From NCBI GenBank assembly GCA_030142905.1, contig JASJOG010000202.1:124001-188000 (forward strand): 64,000 nucleotides of DNA. Reading direction: 5' to 3'. The stretch is from Heliopora coerulea. Taxonomy: Eukaryota; Cnidaria; Anthozoa; Scleralcyonacea; Helioporidae. A model generated the notes under the pieces. The model was not told the DNA's origin, made no database searches, and was given only the letters and a program-made list of their open reading frames with translations. Positions 39,029 to 54,000 of this stretch are shown one piece after another (position 1 is the stretch's first letter; the number at the start of each line of letters is the position of its first letter). The position numbers and the translations under genes were made by a program.

Positions 39029-42000
39029 TGATTGAAAACTTTTATTTAATCACGGTTGTTACATCAATTTTAACAATTGGTCTTCCTGTAAGCCGTGAAA
39101 ATAAATAAATACCTAATATATACACATATATAGACACACAAAAAAAAATTTACATATATTTTTCGCTCATTAATTGATGCAGATTACAAAATGTCAGTTT
39201 GTTCTTAAATACATTAATAGAAGTTATGCATTTTAATTCGTTGGGTAACAAGTTCCAGAGTTTGGCACCAGTGAAAGCAAAACTATTTCTATAATAATCG
39301 GTCTTACAGACAGGAAGGTCAAAATTTAATGCCGATTGTCTTAAACAATAAAACCTTGAGCCGGCATTTTGACAAAAAATCTCTTGCAAATACCTTGGTG
39401 TCAAACTATTCACAATCTTGAACATCATCAAAGCTTCCTGTTCAAGCCTACGTTGGTATAGGTTTGACCAACCAAGTTTTTTTAATGTTTCATCGTTGCC
39501 ATGTGTCAAACAAGTGTCCCCTGTTATAACATTGGCAGCTCCATTCTGTAGCCGTTACAATTTCTTACTTAGTTCAGATCCAATGCCATCCCACACAATA
39601 CTACAATAATCAAAATATGGCATTATTATCAACTGATATATTTACATAAATTTTCCATGTTTAAATATTTACTAGCCTTTTTTAATATGACAATAGAAGT
39701 TACAACCTTCTGAATAATACTATTAATATGAAGTTCCCATGTTAAGTGGCAATCAATCGTCACACCGAGACATTTGGTTTGGTAAACCCTACGAAGGAAT
39801 ACACCATTTATATAGACAAATTTGATATATCGTCAATTATTGTAGCAATACGTTGACGAGAACCTATTATCATATATTCAGTTTTCAGTATATTCAAAGT
39901 GAGTTTATTTGCTAAAAGCCACGTAGTAACGCACTTCAGGCCGTGGTTCATCTCTTTCTGTAAATCATTTACGTCACATGATGAAAAAGTGAAATTCGTA
40001 TCATCTGCATACATTCTTCCCCGACCGTATTTTAAACATGTAGTAAGGTCATTGATATAAATAAGAAAGAGAAGTGGACCTAAAATCGACCCTTGAGGAA
40101 CTCCACAGTGAATTCTCACACTGTTAGAATACACACTGTTAACAAAGCAACGTTGTGATCTGTTTGACAGATATGAATAAAACCACTGCAGGGTTGAGTG
40201 CGAAAATCCAAAATATTTCAGTTTAGTCATTAATACAGAGTGATCGACTGTATCAGAGGCTTTTTTTTAAATCCAAAAAAATGGCACCGTTGACCATTCC
40301 TCTATCAATATTGAAACACCAATCATTAGTCAAATCTAAAAGAGCTGTAACCGTGGAATGAAGTGATCTAAATCCAGATTGTTTAGAGTTGAGTAATTTA
40401 AACCTTGTAAGGTGTAAATAAAGCTGGTTATAAATTTGTCTCTCAAACAGGCGAGCTATAGCTGAAATGACCGATATTTGTCGATAATTGTTTAGATCAG
40501 CTTTATCACCAGACTTAAATATTGGTACGTCTCTGGCAGTCTCCCATTCAACGGGAAAATATTAGACTCAATAGACTTATTGAATATTTAGCTAAGTCTT
40601 CATAAATTATATTAGCTGATATCTTAATTATCTTGTTTGAGATACAATCAAGGCCGGTGGCTTTCATAGTATTTACATTTGATGTAAGATTCAACAGATT
40701 CTTGGGCGAAATTCTTTCCAGTTGAAAAGTACTCTTGCAACGAGATAAATAATTATCAGGTTTTACAGATGAAACTTGTCGGTCTGAATCCAAATTTAGG
40801 CCAACAGTTGCGAAATGTTTATTAAACTGGTTGGCTATTTTTAAAGGATCCGTAATTTTAATCGATGAGCTGTTCACAATTTCGTGTATCTCCGTTATGT
40901 CAGATTTTTTCCCAATTAAATCATTCAATGTTTTCCACGTTTTACGTGGATTTTTGATGTTTTTTTCAATAGAGTCTTGAAAGAATTTGGCTTTGGTTTG
41001 ATGTACAATCTTGTTAACCTGGTTGCATTTTTTCTTATACGCAATCCAATCCTCATTATTACCAGTTAGGCATGCTTTTCTTTTTAAAACATCTCTGGAA
41101 TATATCTGTTACTTGAGTGCGGATGAAATCCACGCAACAGGTTTGTTTCTTGATCGTATTGTCCGCATTGGAACATGTTTATCCACTATTCCAATAAAAA
41201 TAGTTCTCCAGGAAGACCAGGCCATATTAACATCGTCGATCTCATCAAGATCCGGTCAATTGGCCGTAGACAAATCTTGGAGAAATTTTTCTTTGACAAA
41301 CCGTTTAAACGATCTAGTTGTTATAAACTTTGGCTGCTTACGTGGAATTCCAATTTTACGGATAGCATAAATTATACAATGATCACTAATCGATAGTGGA
41401 GAAATACCGGATTTTATAATACGGTCATTATTGTTAGTAATATCATAGCTGTACCTCGTATTTCTTTGTTTCATGAGGTGCGATTACTGACTAATTTACC
41501 TCATTATTAAAACATTAGGTACGATTAGTTTCTAATCGTACCACGGGACGATTAGTTACTAATCGTACCTCATGTATATGCATAACCTTATATGATTTAA
41601 ACCGATTTAAACCGTTTTATTGTCTCGGCAGCTATGATATTACAAAGTAATAGCATGGCATTCAGGTCCATAAGTGATTAAATGTCCCTCAAGCCTCGAG
41701 TGGTTTAATAAAAGTCCCTCGGCGCTGCGCGCCAAATTCCTTGTTCGTAGAATCATTCAAATCAACATTGGTGACTTGGTTAGATTGAAGCGCTTTATCC
41801 TCACTTACTAGTCTCAGAGCTGTGAGAAGACTATCGCGCTCTCCTTCCAGGCGTCTGATCTTGTCGAGTAGGTCTTGATATGTGGGAATTTTTCCAGCAG
41901 CATTAGACTTAAGCACCGTCTCAAATTCAATGAATTTTTGTTTTAGTTCGTTAATTTCAACTGTGTTTTTCCTGCAACATCCACAAACAGCAGCTTGTCA

Positions 42001-45000
42001 AGGCATGTCAACAGTATTAGACTTTATGCTTTCGCCTTCGCCTTCGCCTTCAATCTCGCTCGGCGCCACATGCACTATGTCATCTTCGACGTCAGACAGA
42101 AAATTTTCATCAGCGACTTGTTGTGCTGAATCAGAAACAAGTTCCTCAATATGTCTTTTAATTCGTTCATTATTAGGGCCTTGTAAGACCAGCGTTCTTG
42201 TACCTGGATAAAAACAAAGTGTGGCACTTGGTGACTTCAAAATATGAAAGCCGCCATTATTAGTCGTATAGGACCATTTTCCAGATAAATTTAATTTCGT
42301 TTCAACGAACGATTTGAGGTCCTCAAGCTCACCATTCCACTTAATTCGTTTCTTTGAACCATTGAGTTGCAGAGTCATAGGATAAACGTCTTTGTCGTTT
42401 GATTTTGAGGTCATTGACCCCCAGATGTATCATCTCCTTCCGCGTCTGACATGTTGGATGGATAGATAGATGATAGATAGGTAGGTAGGTAGGTAGGTAG
42501 GTGGATATGGATATGGATATAGATATAGATATAGATCTTAAAGTGGTGGTCACCTATTGCATATTAGCCACGTGCTTTAGTAAAAACTGTTCTGAAACAT
42601 TTCAGAATCTCTGGACTTTTTGCAATGTGAAGGTGTGAACGATGGCGAAGACTTACCAGGAGTCAATGTAAGTTGATAAACAAGGTAATCGATGATAGAA
42701 TTGGCTTTTCTCCGACTAGTTTATCCAGAGATGTACCCAGGGCTATGGTGTTGTTCGGACCACCATATCGGAATGACTAGCGACTTTTGAAGTAGACTAT
42801 TATGTCAGATCGCCAGAGTTAGTCAGTGTGGATTATAATGTGGAGACGATAGACTACTAGCCAAGTCTAATCCACACTTTGACTCATTCCGCGCGAGAGC
42901 TCTCCCTTGAAGAGTAAGATCGTGTGGCGTTAACCAGGGTAGAATGATAGAAGTCTTATTCCGCTGGAAAGAAGGTAAACGTTAGCAAACCTAAACAGAG
43001 GCAATGTAAACCTTTATTCCATCATTTGTGATATGCTGGAATAATCACCAAAATTTCAGCTTTCTGGGTTACACCCCTGACTTGTGTAAAGATAAAATGT
43101 GCGGCCCCGACATCTTCGGGACGAAAATTTGGCAATCCTTACATAGCCTGATCCAAGGACGAGAGCTGATGAGTAAAACCAACTAGGTTGATCATGGTTG
43201 AGCTATCGAGTCCACAGGGATTGGAGGCGAGTTTTTATCCAATTTAAGTGCACGAAATATTCTCGCGACAACTTAACGCTATCCATGAGGATGGATGTGC
43301 AGTGTTTCAATTCTATTTCAGAATCATCCTCAGGGTATTATGAAATGATAACTTCACAATTAACCTACACTGCTAAAGTCAACGGAAAAATGTTGACTCG
43401 AGCGGGATTTGAACTCGCACCTTCATATCCCTAAGGTGCGAGTTCAAATCCCGCACGCGTCAACATTTTTCAGTTGACTTCAGCAGTGTAGGTTAATTGT
43501 GAAGTTATCATTTCATAATACCCTGAGGATGATTCTGAAATAAAATTTAATTTAGCATTTCTTTATGGTGATGAAATCCCTTTGAGCACGAAAATGGCTG
43601 TACTCGAAGAATTTCGAATTGAACCAAAGTTATTAGATATTCTTAGTTTGAACAATATATTTACATCTTATACTTGTGCTGTTTAGTTTTTTTTTTCTTT
43701 CGTTCTCATCCTATCATAAGAAACGCGTTGCAAATAATCGCCAGAACTTAAGGGTTCACGTAATTGTCACGAAGAACTGTACATGACAAATTTTCTTCTG
43801 ATATTTATCCTAAGATAAATGGCAAGCCACACACATTTAATACCATGTCTAAAACCAGGAAACAAGTTGAAGAAATGTTGCTACTAAGAGGTAATTAAAC
43901 ACTTTCTTGCGATATCTATCTTGTGATAAACAATCATAGATTTATAAATTTTTGTATACAAACTAAAAAGTTAGGATGTGGATCTGCAAAGAAGTACTGA
44001 ACGTTTTATTTGCCAACGGGAATCTCAAATGGTTATAAATATAACGTTTCATAACATGGTTCTTACGTCTTTAACGTTTCCTTATAATTCGTATTGGTAA
44101 TCGTATCATTTCCAATTCAATTTGAAATTAATTTGCACTAGTGTGCTTTGCAAAGCTTGGCCAGAAATTGAGGATGGGCAGCGGTTTAATCTGGGGTGCA
44201 ATTTCAGAACGCTTTATTTACGAGGATATGCTAATGGCAGGTTTTAAATGGAGAAATTTGATTTTAAATAGGTAGTTTGCACGTGACATCATGGTAGCCA
44301 TGTTGGTACAACTTTTACCGAAGGATTTAACGTTTATTGTACGTGGCATGAAGCATGGTAGCCGTATCTTTGCCCTTTAAACTCAAGGGATTGTTTGCAA
44401 ATCGTCAATGAAAATTTAAAGGCCCAGCCGGTGTAACATCAGACACCATGAAATCAAATCAAATTACGAAATTACGAAAGTGAGTTTTACAAGGAACCAA
44501 ATCAAACAATTTTACTAGCATTTTTTTTTAAATTTTAACACAAAATCGTAATTATCGACCAAGTGTTTTGCTTGTTTGCGCTATGTTCGGTACTTATATT
44601 GTTGCTTGATGGATTGATTTACATATATTCTGCATGAGACACAAAATCCATAACATTTCAAGACGTTTGGGAACCTGTTTCGGGACGTGGAAATCTGTAA
44701 TTTTTGCGTTTAATTTTATATTACCAAATGGTACTGTGATAATAAATTGGCCTACTTTATTCAATGTATTAGCGCATTTGCCCTTTTCTGCGTCGTGTAA
44801 CCTGTCAGCCAATTAGAATTTAAAATTCTTTTCGCGTAAATTATTAATGAAGAAAATACAGCTGAGAAACTAAAAGTTGTAAATTTGGTATAAAATTGTC
44901 CGGATTTTCCTCAACATTCTTGTATCTCCAAAATAATCGGTAAACAGGGTCATTTAGATGCCTTCGTATCACTAGTAATGCGTAATATTCGCATACAAGC

Positions 45001-48000
45001 ACTATGGCTTTTACTTGGCCTCTCCTTGGAAATCCAATGTACAATTACCGCTCATATTCTATCGATTTTTCACACCATTCTTTCTTTAATTCATTCAGAA
45101 CGAGGAGCGTTGGTTTTGTCAATTTTGCAGGCCCGTAATTTAGTTGCCATGGACCACAACGGTAAGCCAACGAACTGTAAAACTTTAACGTTTTTGCTGA
45201 TCTGCCCGTTGTCTTAACTAAGCCCGACATTTCCATTCCGAACACTTTCGGCAGGGTAGAACAAAAATTTTCCGCAATCTAAGTCACTGTTACTGTAATT
45301 TTGTGCTACCTGGAATTTGCTTGAATTTGTTCAGAACTTTCCGTATTTTCAATGATTTCGTAGGGCATTTACCGCTTGCCCCCCCCCCGCCTCGTACGCC
45401 TGTGACACCAATAAAATGTCTGACAACTTTCTAGTGACAGTTCCAGGGGGGTGCAGGACACTTTCACGCATGCAAAAAATTTGCTTAAACTTGAATCGTA
45501 ATGAACGTGGCTGATTTGTATTCCATGACCACTATTTATGCATAAAAATGAATTTTCAATGAAAAATGTAGGACATTTTATTTCTCATATTTTTTTGAAT
45601 CATGAAATCTGAATATTCCATTATCTTAATTATTTTCATTTTTTTGCCTCAAATGTAATCAATACCTGAGTCAAGGTGTCGAAAGCTAATAGCTATTAAC
45701 ACGGAGTTTGTATGAAGTAGAAGTAAATGTTCCAGCGTCTGAGTTAAGCTCTTTAAAACTCAACCGAAACCCAGGCGCGGATCCAGACTGTCGCGAGTGT
45801 CGCTTAAGCGACACTCGCGACAGTCTGGCAGACACTCGCGACAGAAGTGTACGAATTCAAGATATTGCACAATACAGAAAATCACTACAGTTCCCTTCGA
45901 GTGAATGGGCAATAGACGAACTAAAGTAAAGTATTCTGACACAACCTGCAAGTGCATGAAATAAACCATTTCATGACCCGAATGGCATAAAATTATATTA
46001 TTCACCAACGCCTTCATTGTTTACGTTAAAGTATTATGACTATCATGTGTCACACTCGTGCTCTGTACACGCAAGCTGCAGGTTGATGCTAACTGTAGCT
46101 CAGATTTTACGCCAGCTACAATGCTTTATCTTGAGCCAATCAAACATAAGATGACTATCTTTCAAAAATGGCGGGATCGACAGTGATTAGGGTCAAGCCA
46201 ATCAGATGTCTAGTTGACCATTGCTCAGATATGGTGGGAGCGACAATGAGTCCGCTCAGCCAAACGGGTGTTTAGTTAACTGTAGCTTAGCAATAGCCGA
46301 AGCAACAGTCAATATTATAACATTTCTGTTCTCTTCTGCTTCGTCGCTTTCATTTTACTTGAAATGTGGTGTGAGTGTTTATCATTAAGTGAGCTCCTGA
46401 TCCAGTCACGGACACGGTCAGTGTTTTTCACGTCAAACTCGTCTAGTGACCATTCATCACGATTCGCATCTGACAAGTTGTCGTGCAGCATTTATCAACG
46501 ACGTGCGAAGGCAAAGAATTTGCTATCATATTTAGTCGGGGCGGGTTTCCACGTTTGCTGAACTGCAGTGCCTGGGCTGGACAACCAAACAATCGATCTG
46601 GTGATCGACTTCTGTGAAGTAAGTTATTAATGCAATGGTATTGGCGTAAGGTTTACGAGCACTATTTTTAAGCAGTGTTTATATGCAGCTAAGCTATCTT
46701 GCTTACCGCGCTACCCCAGTGAGCAGGATGGTTTCGGCCTAGCGTTTATGTGGGTGAATTTGATCTCGCATACCGGTATGATTTGACAATACAATTATGT
46801 GAAATTGTACAATTGTGTACAATTGTGCATTCTTTTGAAGAAGTCATTCACGCAAGCGTTCCAGCCCGGCTATTGAGTGTTTATGTGAGAAATTTTCTTC
46901 CCGTTCACCGATATCTCTCCACATTCAAACCAGATTTCGTTTACCGCGATAGCTCGTTTGTGCATAAAAGCAATGAATTTTTAAAAAGACAAACAACTAT
47001 GCTGTGATATCTTGCTAACTAAGCTATTCCCGTTTAACGACCCAGCTCGCCTTACATATAAACAGCCCTTTGGTTGTCCCTTGCATTGCAGTGGATGCGA
47101 AAATGACCTTCTTGATTGTAAAACACGCAAAGGGAAAACAAACGTAGAACGCGTAGAGTTAGTAAGCTGCCATTATTTATCGAAGTTAGCATTACTCCTT
47201 CTTATATCTCAACATTATTTTATTACATAGAGTTCACAAAGCTACATATACATTACATCAATGATTGAAATGGGTTTTTGTTCCTTGGGTTTAAACGTTC
47301 TTGCGTCAAGTGCGTTGTCCCTTTCACAAACGTGATGCTTTAATGAACTGAGCATTTTTGTTTCATTTAAATGCAGTCATATGACTTTAAAAACCTGGAA
47401 TGTCACATGACGTCACAAACTGGACATGAAGTGACGTCACCATATGACGTCATACTACCAAGCAATGGTCAGATTTCAAGCTGGATCAGCGCCTGAAACT
47501 AGTCGAGAAAAACGCAACTCTTAGACCTCTGGCTTAGAAATCGAACTCACGATCCTGTGAATCTAGTGCCGTGTTCTGTAAACTGACTTACCAATACTAG
47601 TACCCTTGGCAACAGCAGTGGCGTAGCGGGGGATGGGCAAAGTGAAGCAATGCCCTTTGCTGCCATAATAAGGGTACCCCAGATTGTGATGTCGTGATGT
47701 TGATTTTTTAGTTAATATTAAAATAATACCTCGAAGGCAACTGCTATTTTAACCCCCTTAATATTGCAATACTATCATTGACATCATTATTGTCATTTCT
47801 TCGAGTTAACCATGGGAAAATGTGGGAAGCCAAAAGTAAATTTTGCACATTTGCGCCGATAGTGCTAACTACGCCACTGCATTTTGGGTCTCAAAATCTA
47901 TGATTCTATCGCATGTGAACTCTCCGTCGGAAGTGGTGGGTTTTCTCAGAATTTTCCAGTTTCCATTAAACAAAGAAAGTTGACCGGGTTAGTCACCTTA

Positions 48001-51000
48001 CGAAAATTCCACGTGATTTCACGCCTGCGATTTTATGTGGTCATATGTTATCAAACGTGATGTGGTTTTTCACAATTTTGAGTTTTCACAACTTCATGTT
48101 ACACATGTAATTCAATTTCACATTTTTTACTCATGTGGCTAGTATCTGATTCACATGTGATTCACATCTATTCGCATGTGAATCCACGTGTAAGATCCGA
48201 CATGTAGAGTTTTTTTAAAGGTTTAAAATAAATAGTTAGGGAAACAAGCGATAAAACCGTAAATATAAATTGACTCTGTTTGGTCATTACGATTATAAAG
48301 GAAAGTAGGTGTAATCAGCCGTTAAAAAAGTAACGTTAAAAAAGTATTTTTGAGTATATGTAACCACTTACATATACTTAAAAAAAATAAGTTGTTTTTC
48401 TACAATGTTCGTTTTATAAGGGCTTTTCTCATGTCGGGCATCGTTGCGAAACAATTTTGAAAAAGCTTTTTCCTGTTGCTCTTTTGCTGAAAATATAAGA
48501 ATGGATCCAATACTCAAACTCTAAGCGAAATAACACACTCATCAAAACTTCTATAATATACTAAACCAGACCTCTCTTCTCACTTCTTGCTTGTGATGAA
48601 AATCGATCTGCTAAATTTTTTGTCCCTGAATCTTACGTTGTTGAACACGGTTATGTTGCTCATAGGACTCAGTGATCCGTTTTGTGTTGTACTTGTCGAT
48701 GATGAAAGGAAATTCAGAACTGAAGTTATAAAGGAAAGCTTGGAACCAACTTGGGACGAGTCATGCTCAATGCCGATGCTGACGAGCAACCAAAAGCTGT
48801 ACATTGTGAGTACAATCATTCTCATGTGATTCTCACATGTCATTGCTTAGTTCCCATGCGTATTTTGGATTCCACCCCCAATCCCTTTACGTCCTACTGC
48901 CCTTCTATTCTCCCAACCTCGTAATCGAGTAGACAATGCTCTGTTTGTACACTTAAGCCTCGTACAAACTGGACGCGCGACACAACGCCGCAACCATATG
49001 CGGTAACCATACGCCGTAACACGTGGAAATTAGCACGATAATATTTTAATGGTATGGATCTATTTAATGCTATTTTCCCCGTCGTAGTGTTGGCATAACA
49101 AGTTCAGTGTATGAAAGATATCATTAAAATAATATGAAGCTAATTTTCAAGCGCTACAGTGTGAAAGAGCCGTAAAGTTGTAGCAAAAGGATAACCCATG
49201 TTGACACAAGCTCTAACTTTCTTCACTTTAAACCTTCAACTTACATCAGCGTGCATTGCATGACGTGCAGCACGTTTGTATTTGTGTTCAGACTTTGATG
49301 CGAGCTTTCTTCAACTTCAATAGTCTTACGCTCTATTCGCATGGTCACCAGTCCAAGATTATTTGGTTAGTTGTGTCTTAAACTGTATCCCTTTCCGAAC
49401 TTATATATAGATGGTATAAGTCAAAACATACAATCATGTCTTGACTAGTTTAGTTTAACAATTGGATTTAAACTTACATTAACTTTCGTTCTCCTTTCGC
49501 TAGTATCGAAGCCTGCAAAGACAAAGTTAATTGATTTGTAGACTTGTGCCGTCGTCTGTCTAGGCTAAACATCGATCAACATGAATATAATCTTAATTTC
49601 TGTTTTTTAATATTCTAATCAATTAACCGTCCGGGGAAAAATAGTGACTTGTACATGTAACCAGTATCCTTTGCAAGCAGTTAAGTACATTTGTGCTTAG
49701 GCCAACCTTAAAACAAGCAAAACACAAGCTAAAACTGGTTGAATTTCTATTACTTGCATTCTGGTTTGACCAAGTCTTTATATTTTGTTTTTTTGAAGAA
49801 TTCTTCAACTGGATCTAAAATAACGCTGACCTTTTCATTCACCTGGCGAAGGACTCCCAAGACCATTTCATTCGCCAACTTGCACCTTCTTTTATATTTT
49901 CTTTATTTTCTTCTATTCTAATTTTACAAAAATAACATCCATTTTTTTCCTCTCACAGAATGTATTTGATAAAGACGTTTTGAAAAATGATTTTATGGGT
50001 AAACTTTGTCTTACTCTGGTGGACATCTTAGAAGCCGCAAAGGTATTCACATAATATAGGATCCAGTTGTGCCGGGATGGGATGGAGTTTGGCCCCAGTC
50101 AGGCTACCCCGGGATATTAATTTTTGATTGCAATTATATGGTGAAAAATATTCCGACTGGGCGTGGAGAAATTAAGTTTGGCGTCAATTTATGTCGCCGA
50201 AGTTGGCTGAAGTAGGCCGAAGTGTTACAGAAGCGTCAGTGGAAAAGTGCTTTCAGTAACGAATGCCCGGTAACTCGAAACTTGTCCCGCCTTGCCGGTT
50301 CCGAATAAATGGAAGAAAAACATCTCGACAACGCGGGATCCCGCCTTATCGAAAGCAAGATCTTGCCAGTAAAAGGTATCCCGTCTGGCCGGGACAAGGC
50401 AAGCTTCGTAATCTTAAACTGATTTTAACAAGGCATTGATTGCAAATATTTTAGACCAACCACTGATGTGACGAACAAGAAAAGCATTTAAACACGGTTT
50501 TCCAATACGTTGATGCGATGATGATTGGTAATTTACGATAAAGTAAGAGAAAATGAAGATAAAATATACGCACTTAAAGAGGTATACACAGTTGCCAAAG
50601 ACTGTTGGAACGTTTAGTTCTTAAAAGAACTGTATGAAACTTAAAGAAGTAAAATACTACGTAAAGAGTAGGCCTAAAGAATTAAGAAAGACCACGATGC
50701 ATTTCGGCAGACCACTTATCTTGCATCGTGCTCTTTCTTACTTCTTCAGGCCTACTTTTTACGTAGTATTTTACCTCTTTAACCCTTCGCCTGTCCCGTG
50801 CATCACATATGACACACACTGGACGGTGAACGATAACATCAAACAAAGGCTAGACAGGCAAAGGGTTAAGTTTCGTACAGTTCTTTTAAGAACTAAACGT
50901 TCCAACAGTCTTTGGCAACTGTGTATACCTCTTTAGTGCGCATATTTCATCTTCATTTTCTTACTTTATCGTAAATTACCAATCACCATCGTATCAACGT

Positions 51001-54000
51001 ATTTGAAAACCGTGTTTAAATTTGGTACCACGACAAAATCGCTGTTTTATTATTTGAAGAAAAGCATTGTTGCTTGGAATTAATGGAAAGTCGGAATGCG
51101 GTCTGAAATCTTTGGTTTCATTCCGGTCTTACGTAAACACTTGATAAAATTTTCATTCGGTAGCGGCTTGAATTCGTACTGGTCTCATTTATCACTCCCT
51201 TAATGAATAGCAATCTCCTGACTACGCAGTTGGGACAGACATGGAAAGATAAAAAAAGAAAGAAATAGGATAAGCGTGTATTATATCTCGCCTTATAACA
51301 TAAATGAAAAAATTTCTCGAATCTGATTGGCTAAGAGCAGTGCAATTTCAAGGTAACACAGTGCAGAAAAAAGTAATACAGTAATTTGTACTGAATTACC
51401 TTTTTTTGGCACTGTATGACATTTTTCATGTATATTATTAATTGTTAATAGCATGACTTTCCGTGCAATTTGGAAAAACACACACTTGTGAGTTCTTCAA
51501 AGACCTCAAATAGCACTCGTCCTTCAGACTCATGCTATTTTGATAGTCTTTGAAGAACTCACTCATGCATGTTTTTTTCCAAATTGCACTTAAAACCATG
51601 CTATTACCTATACTAATTATCAAGGACCTTGACTAAGTGGCAGTTGTATAGTACACAGTATTGTCCAAACTCAACTAACGAGATAATATTCCAGTGAGGA
51701 TATAGCTTGAACACAAGCAACTTATAACCAAAAAGTATAACGCTCCCCGAAATTTAATCAAGAATTTTTTAATGAGAACACACCTTTTTCCAAATCAGCA
51801 ACCAAACTGCATTGATTCCTTTCACTCCTTGTTTGTTCACTTCCATTATTGTCGCAATATTTTTTACTCATCTTTTGGACAAACCTTTAAATCCATCGGT
51901 CAAATGTTTCAACAGTACGCGCCACACCTTCGATCGATAATTAATTTTATTATATCACTGTTATTGTAAGTATTAGTTATTTTGTAAACTAAGATATTTT
52001 CTCAATAATATGGTACTTGTTGAGGTCTTCCCCTGGTGACCGCCCTTATAAAAATTCACATGTCATTTCACATACAAAATGATATTTCATATGTGAATTG
52101 TTTCAATTCCATATGTGAAGTGAAAATTCCACATGTGAAATTAATTTTTATCTGTGAATCTGCCATTTCATATGTGCAGTGCAAGTTTCGAACACCAATG
52201 TTTCATATGTGAAATTTAGAACCAATTCATTTCACAAGTAAATTAGGTATTTCATATGTAAAGGCGTTCCCATCTCATATGTGAAATGAACATATAATTT
52301 GTGAAAATGTTCCAATTCCATATGTTTTTCACGTGTAAAATGACATGTGAAATTTTCGTAAGAGCGGTTCGATACCGTCAGAATCTTACACGGTAATTCT
52401 CTGAGCAAATGAGGTCTTCAAAAATTTCCTAAATTTCCAATTCGATAACTTAAATCTGCCGAAGACATAACTTTCGTTTTTATTTAATCGATTCATTAAT
52501 ATTACGAGATGACATATTGTGTTTATAGAACGAAGATCCAGTTTGGTTTACATTAAACGACATAGAAAGTGGTGAAATCCAACTGAGTTTTAAAGTTAAT
52601 TCTTCAGACGACCAGGTGAGGTAAACTTTATGCTTAAACTCAGATAACCGTCACTTTGATACTGAATATGTGCATTACACTCATTCCACATTCAAAAGAA
52701 TATCAAATGAGCTTAGAAACCAACAGGCAATAGCCGAGTGATTTTCGAGATTCTAGAGTGATGTTTTCTTGGCTTCTCGAGCGCCTCCGACACTATCGTA
52801 GCACTGGTTCTGTTTCTGGTATAAATAAATAGCAGATGGGGTTATGCAATATGGAGACATACCTACACGTTTTTATTCTCTGTGATGCCACATCAACGAA
52901 AGACATCTTCTAATCTACCCCCATCGTGCGTAAGTGTTCTTGTTGCTCCTATATGAAACCGGTGAATCATCATGTTTTTTAATTTTTTGTTTCAATTTCC
53001 CAGCGCAATCTGCAACTGTATTAAAAGTTTATTGAAAACCTGCAGTGTAATTCTATATATATATTTTTTTGAAATCCAAAATTCAACTTAAAGATTACTA
53101 CGCTGCCGTTTATTTTTAATAATTGTATAATGTGAAGACTTCCATGACTAAAACATCGCTAAGAATTTCAGAACAGGTTAACGTGAAACGCGGAAGGAAA
53201 CGCTTCAGTAATGTACGTTTACAGATGTTTTAAAAACCAACTTATGGAATAGTATAAATGAAAGCGAAGACATGATCGCGGGGACAGAATTGACAACTGT
53301 AAGGAACCTCCTCAAAATTAAATTGAAAGATAAGGACAATAAACTTAACTGGAGAAAAATGCTTCTTATGCAGCTACTTGAAGAAAAAAGAGGAAAAGAA
53401 GAAGTACCATGCAAGAGAGAGATATCTCTCCCTGTCCCTATGTCTCTATCTCTGTCCCTATGTCTCTATCTCTGTCCCTATCTCCGTCTCTCTTTCTCTC
53501 TGTCTCTCTCTGCCTCTCTCTCTATCTCGCTCTGTCTCTCTATGTGTCTCCGTCTCCGTCTCTTACTCTCCACGTGTATATGCGTGTGTTGGTGTGGGGT
53601 ACTGATACGATGTGGTTGGTGTTCTGGCAAAGTTTAAGTCCTTCACTAAGGTGTTGCATTCCTCTTTCAAAGAGTTTATGGGGATTGTTGTTTTTCGGAC
53701 AGACTGGTAGAGTTTGAGCTCAAGACTAGACAAACGTAAGCAGTAATTCAGTACTTACAAACATTTATGCGTAGTAAGGCAGTTATGCGTATTATTGTTT
53801 TTAGATAGCATCTTTGATGGAGAGCAAAACTAAGGCAGACACTCATTCTACCATTCCTGGCTCCATCGCCAAATTGCCTCATTCTGCTAATATGTTAACT
53901 GGTAAGGTTTGGTCTGTACACTCGCAAGTAGTGGATTGGGTAGATATGAGCGACGAATTGGCGGAAATGAGTGGCAATGTTGAGATCCTCTGTTCCTTGA

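Larger units (their letters stand above)
45845..48665. other. Intron 15
   Basis: Contains short frames (46364-46561, 46750-47007, 47012-47230) that I do not recognise, a CCAATCA-rich stretch at 46130-46260, a tRNA-like fragment and a CACATGTG-like repeat, listed separately. No exon of the host gene is needed here because exons 15 and 16 join in phase. Confidence 0.45.

Noticed and set aside
53272..53637. Ser/Leu-rich proteins around the CTCT repeat
   Set aside because: Open frames exist in all three plus frames because the repeat lacks stops; no splice or domain support.
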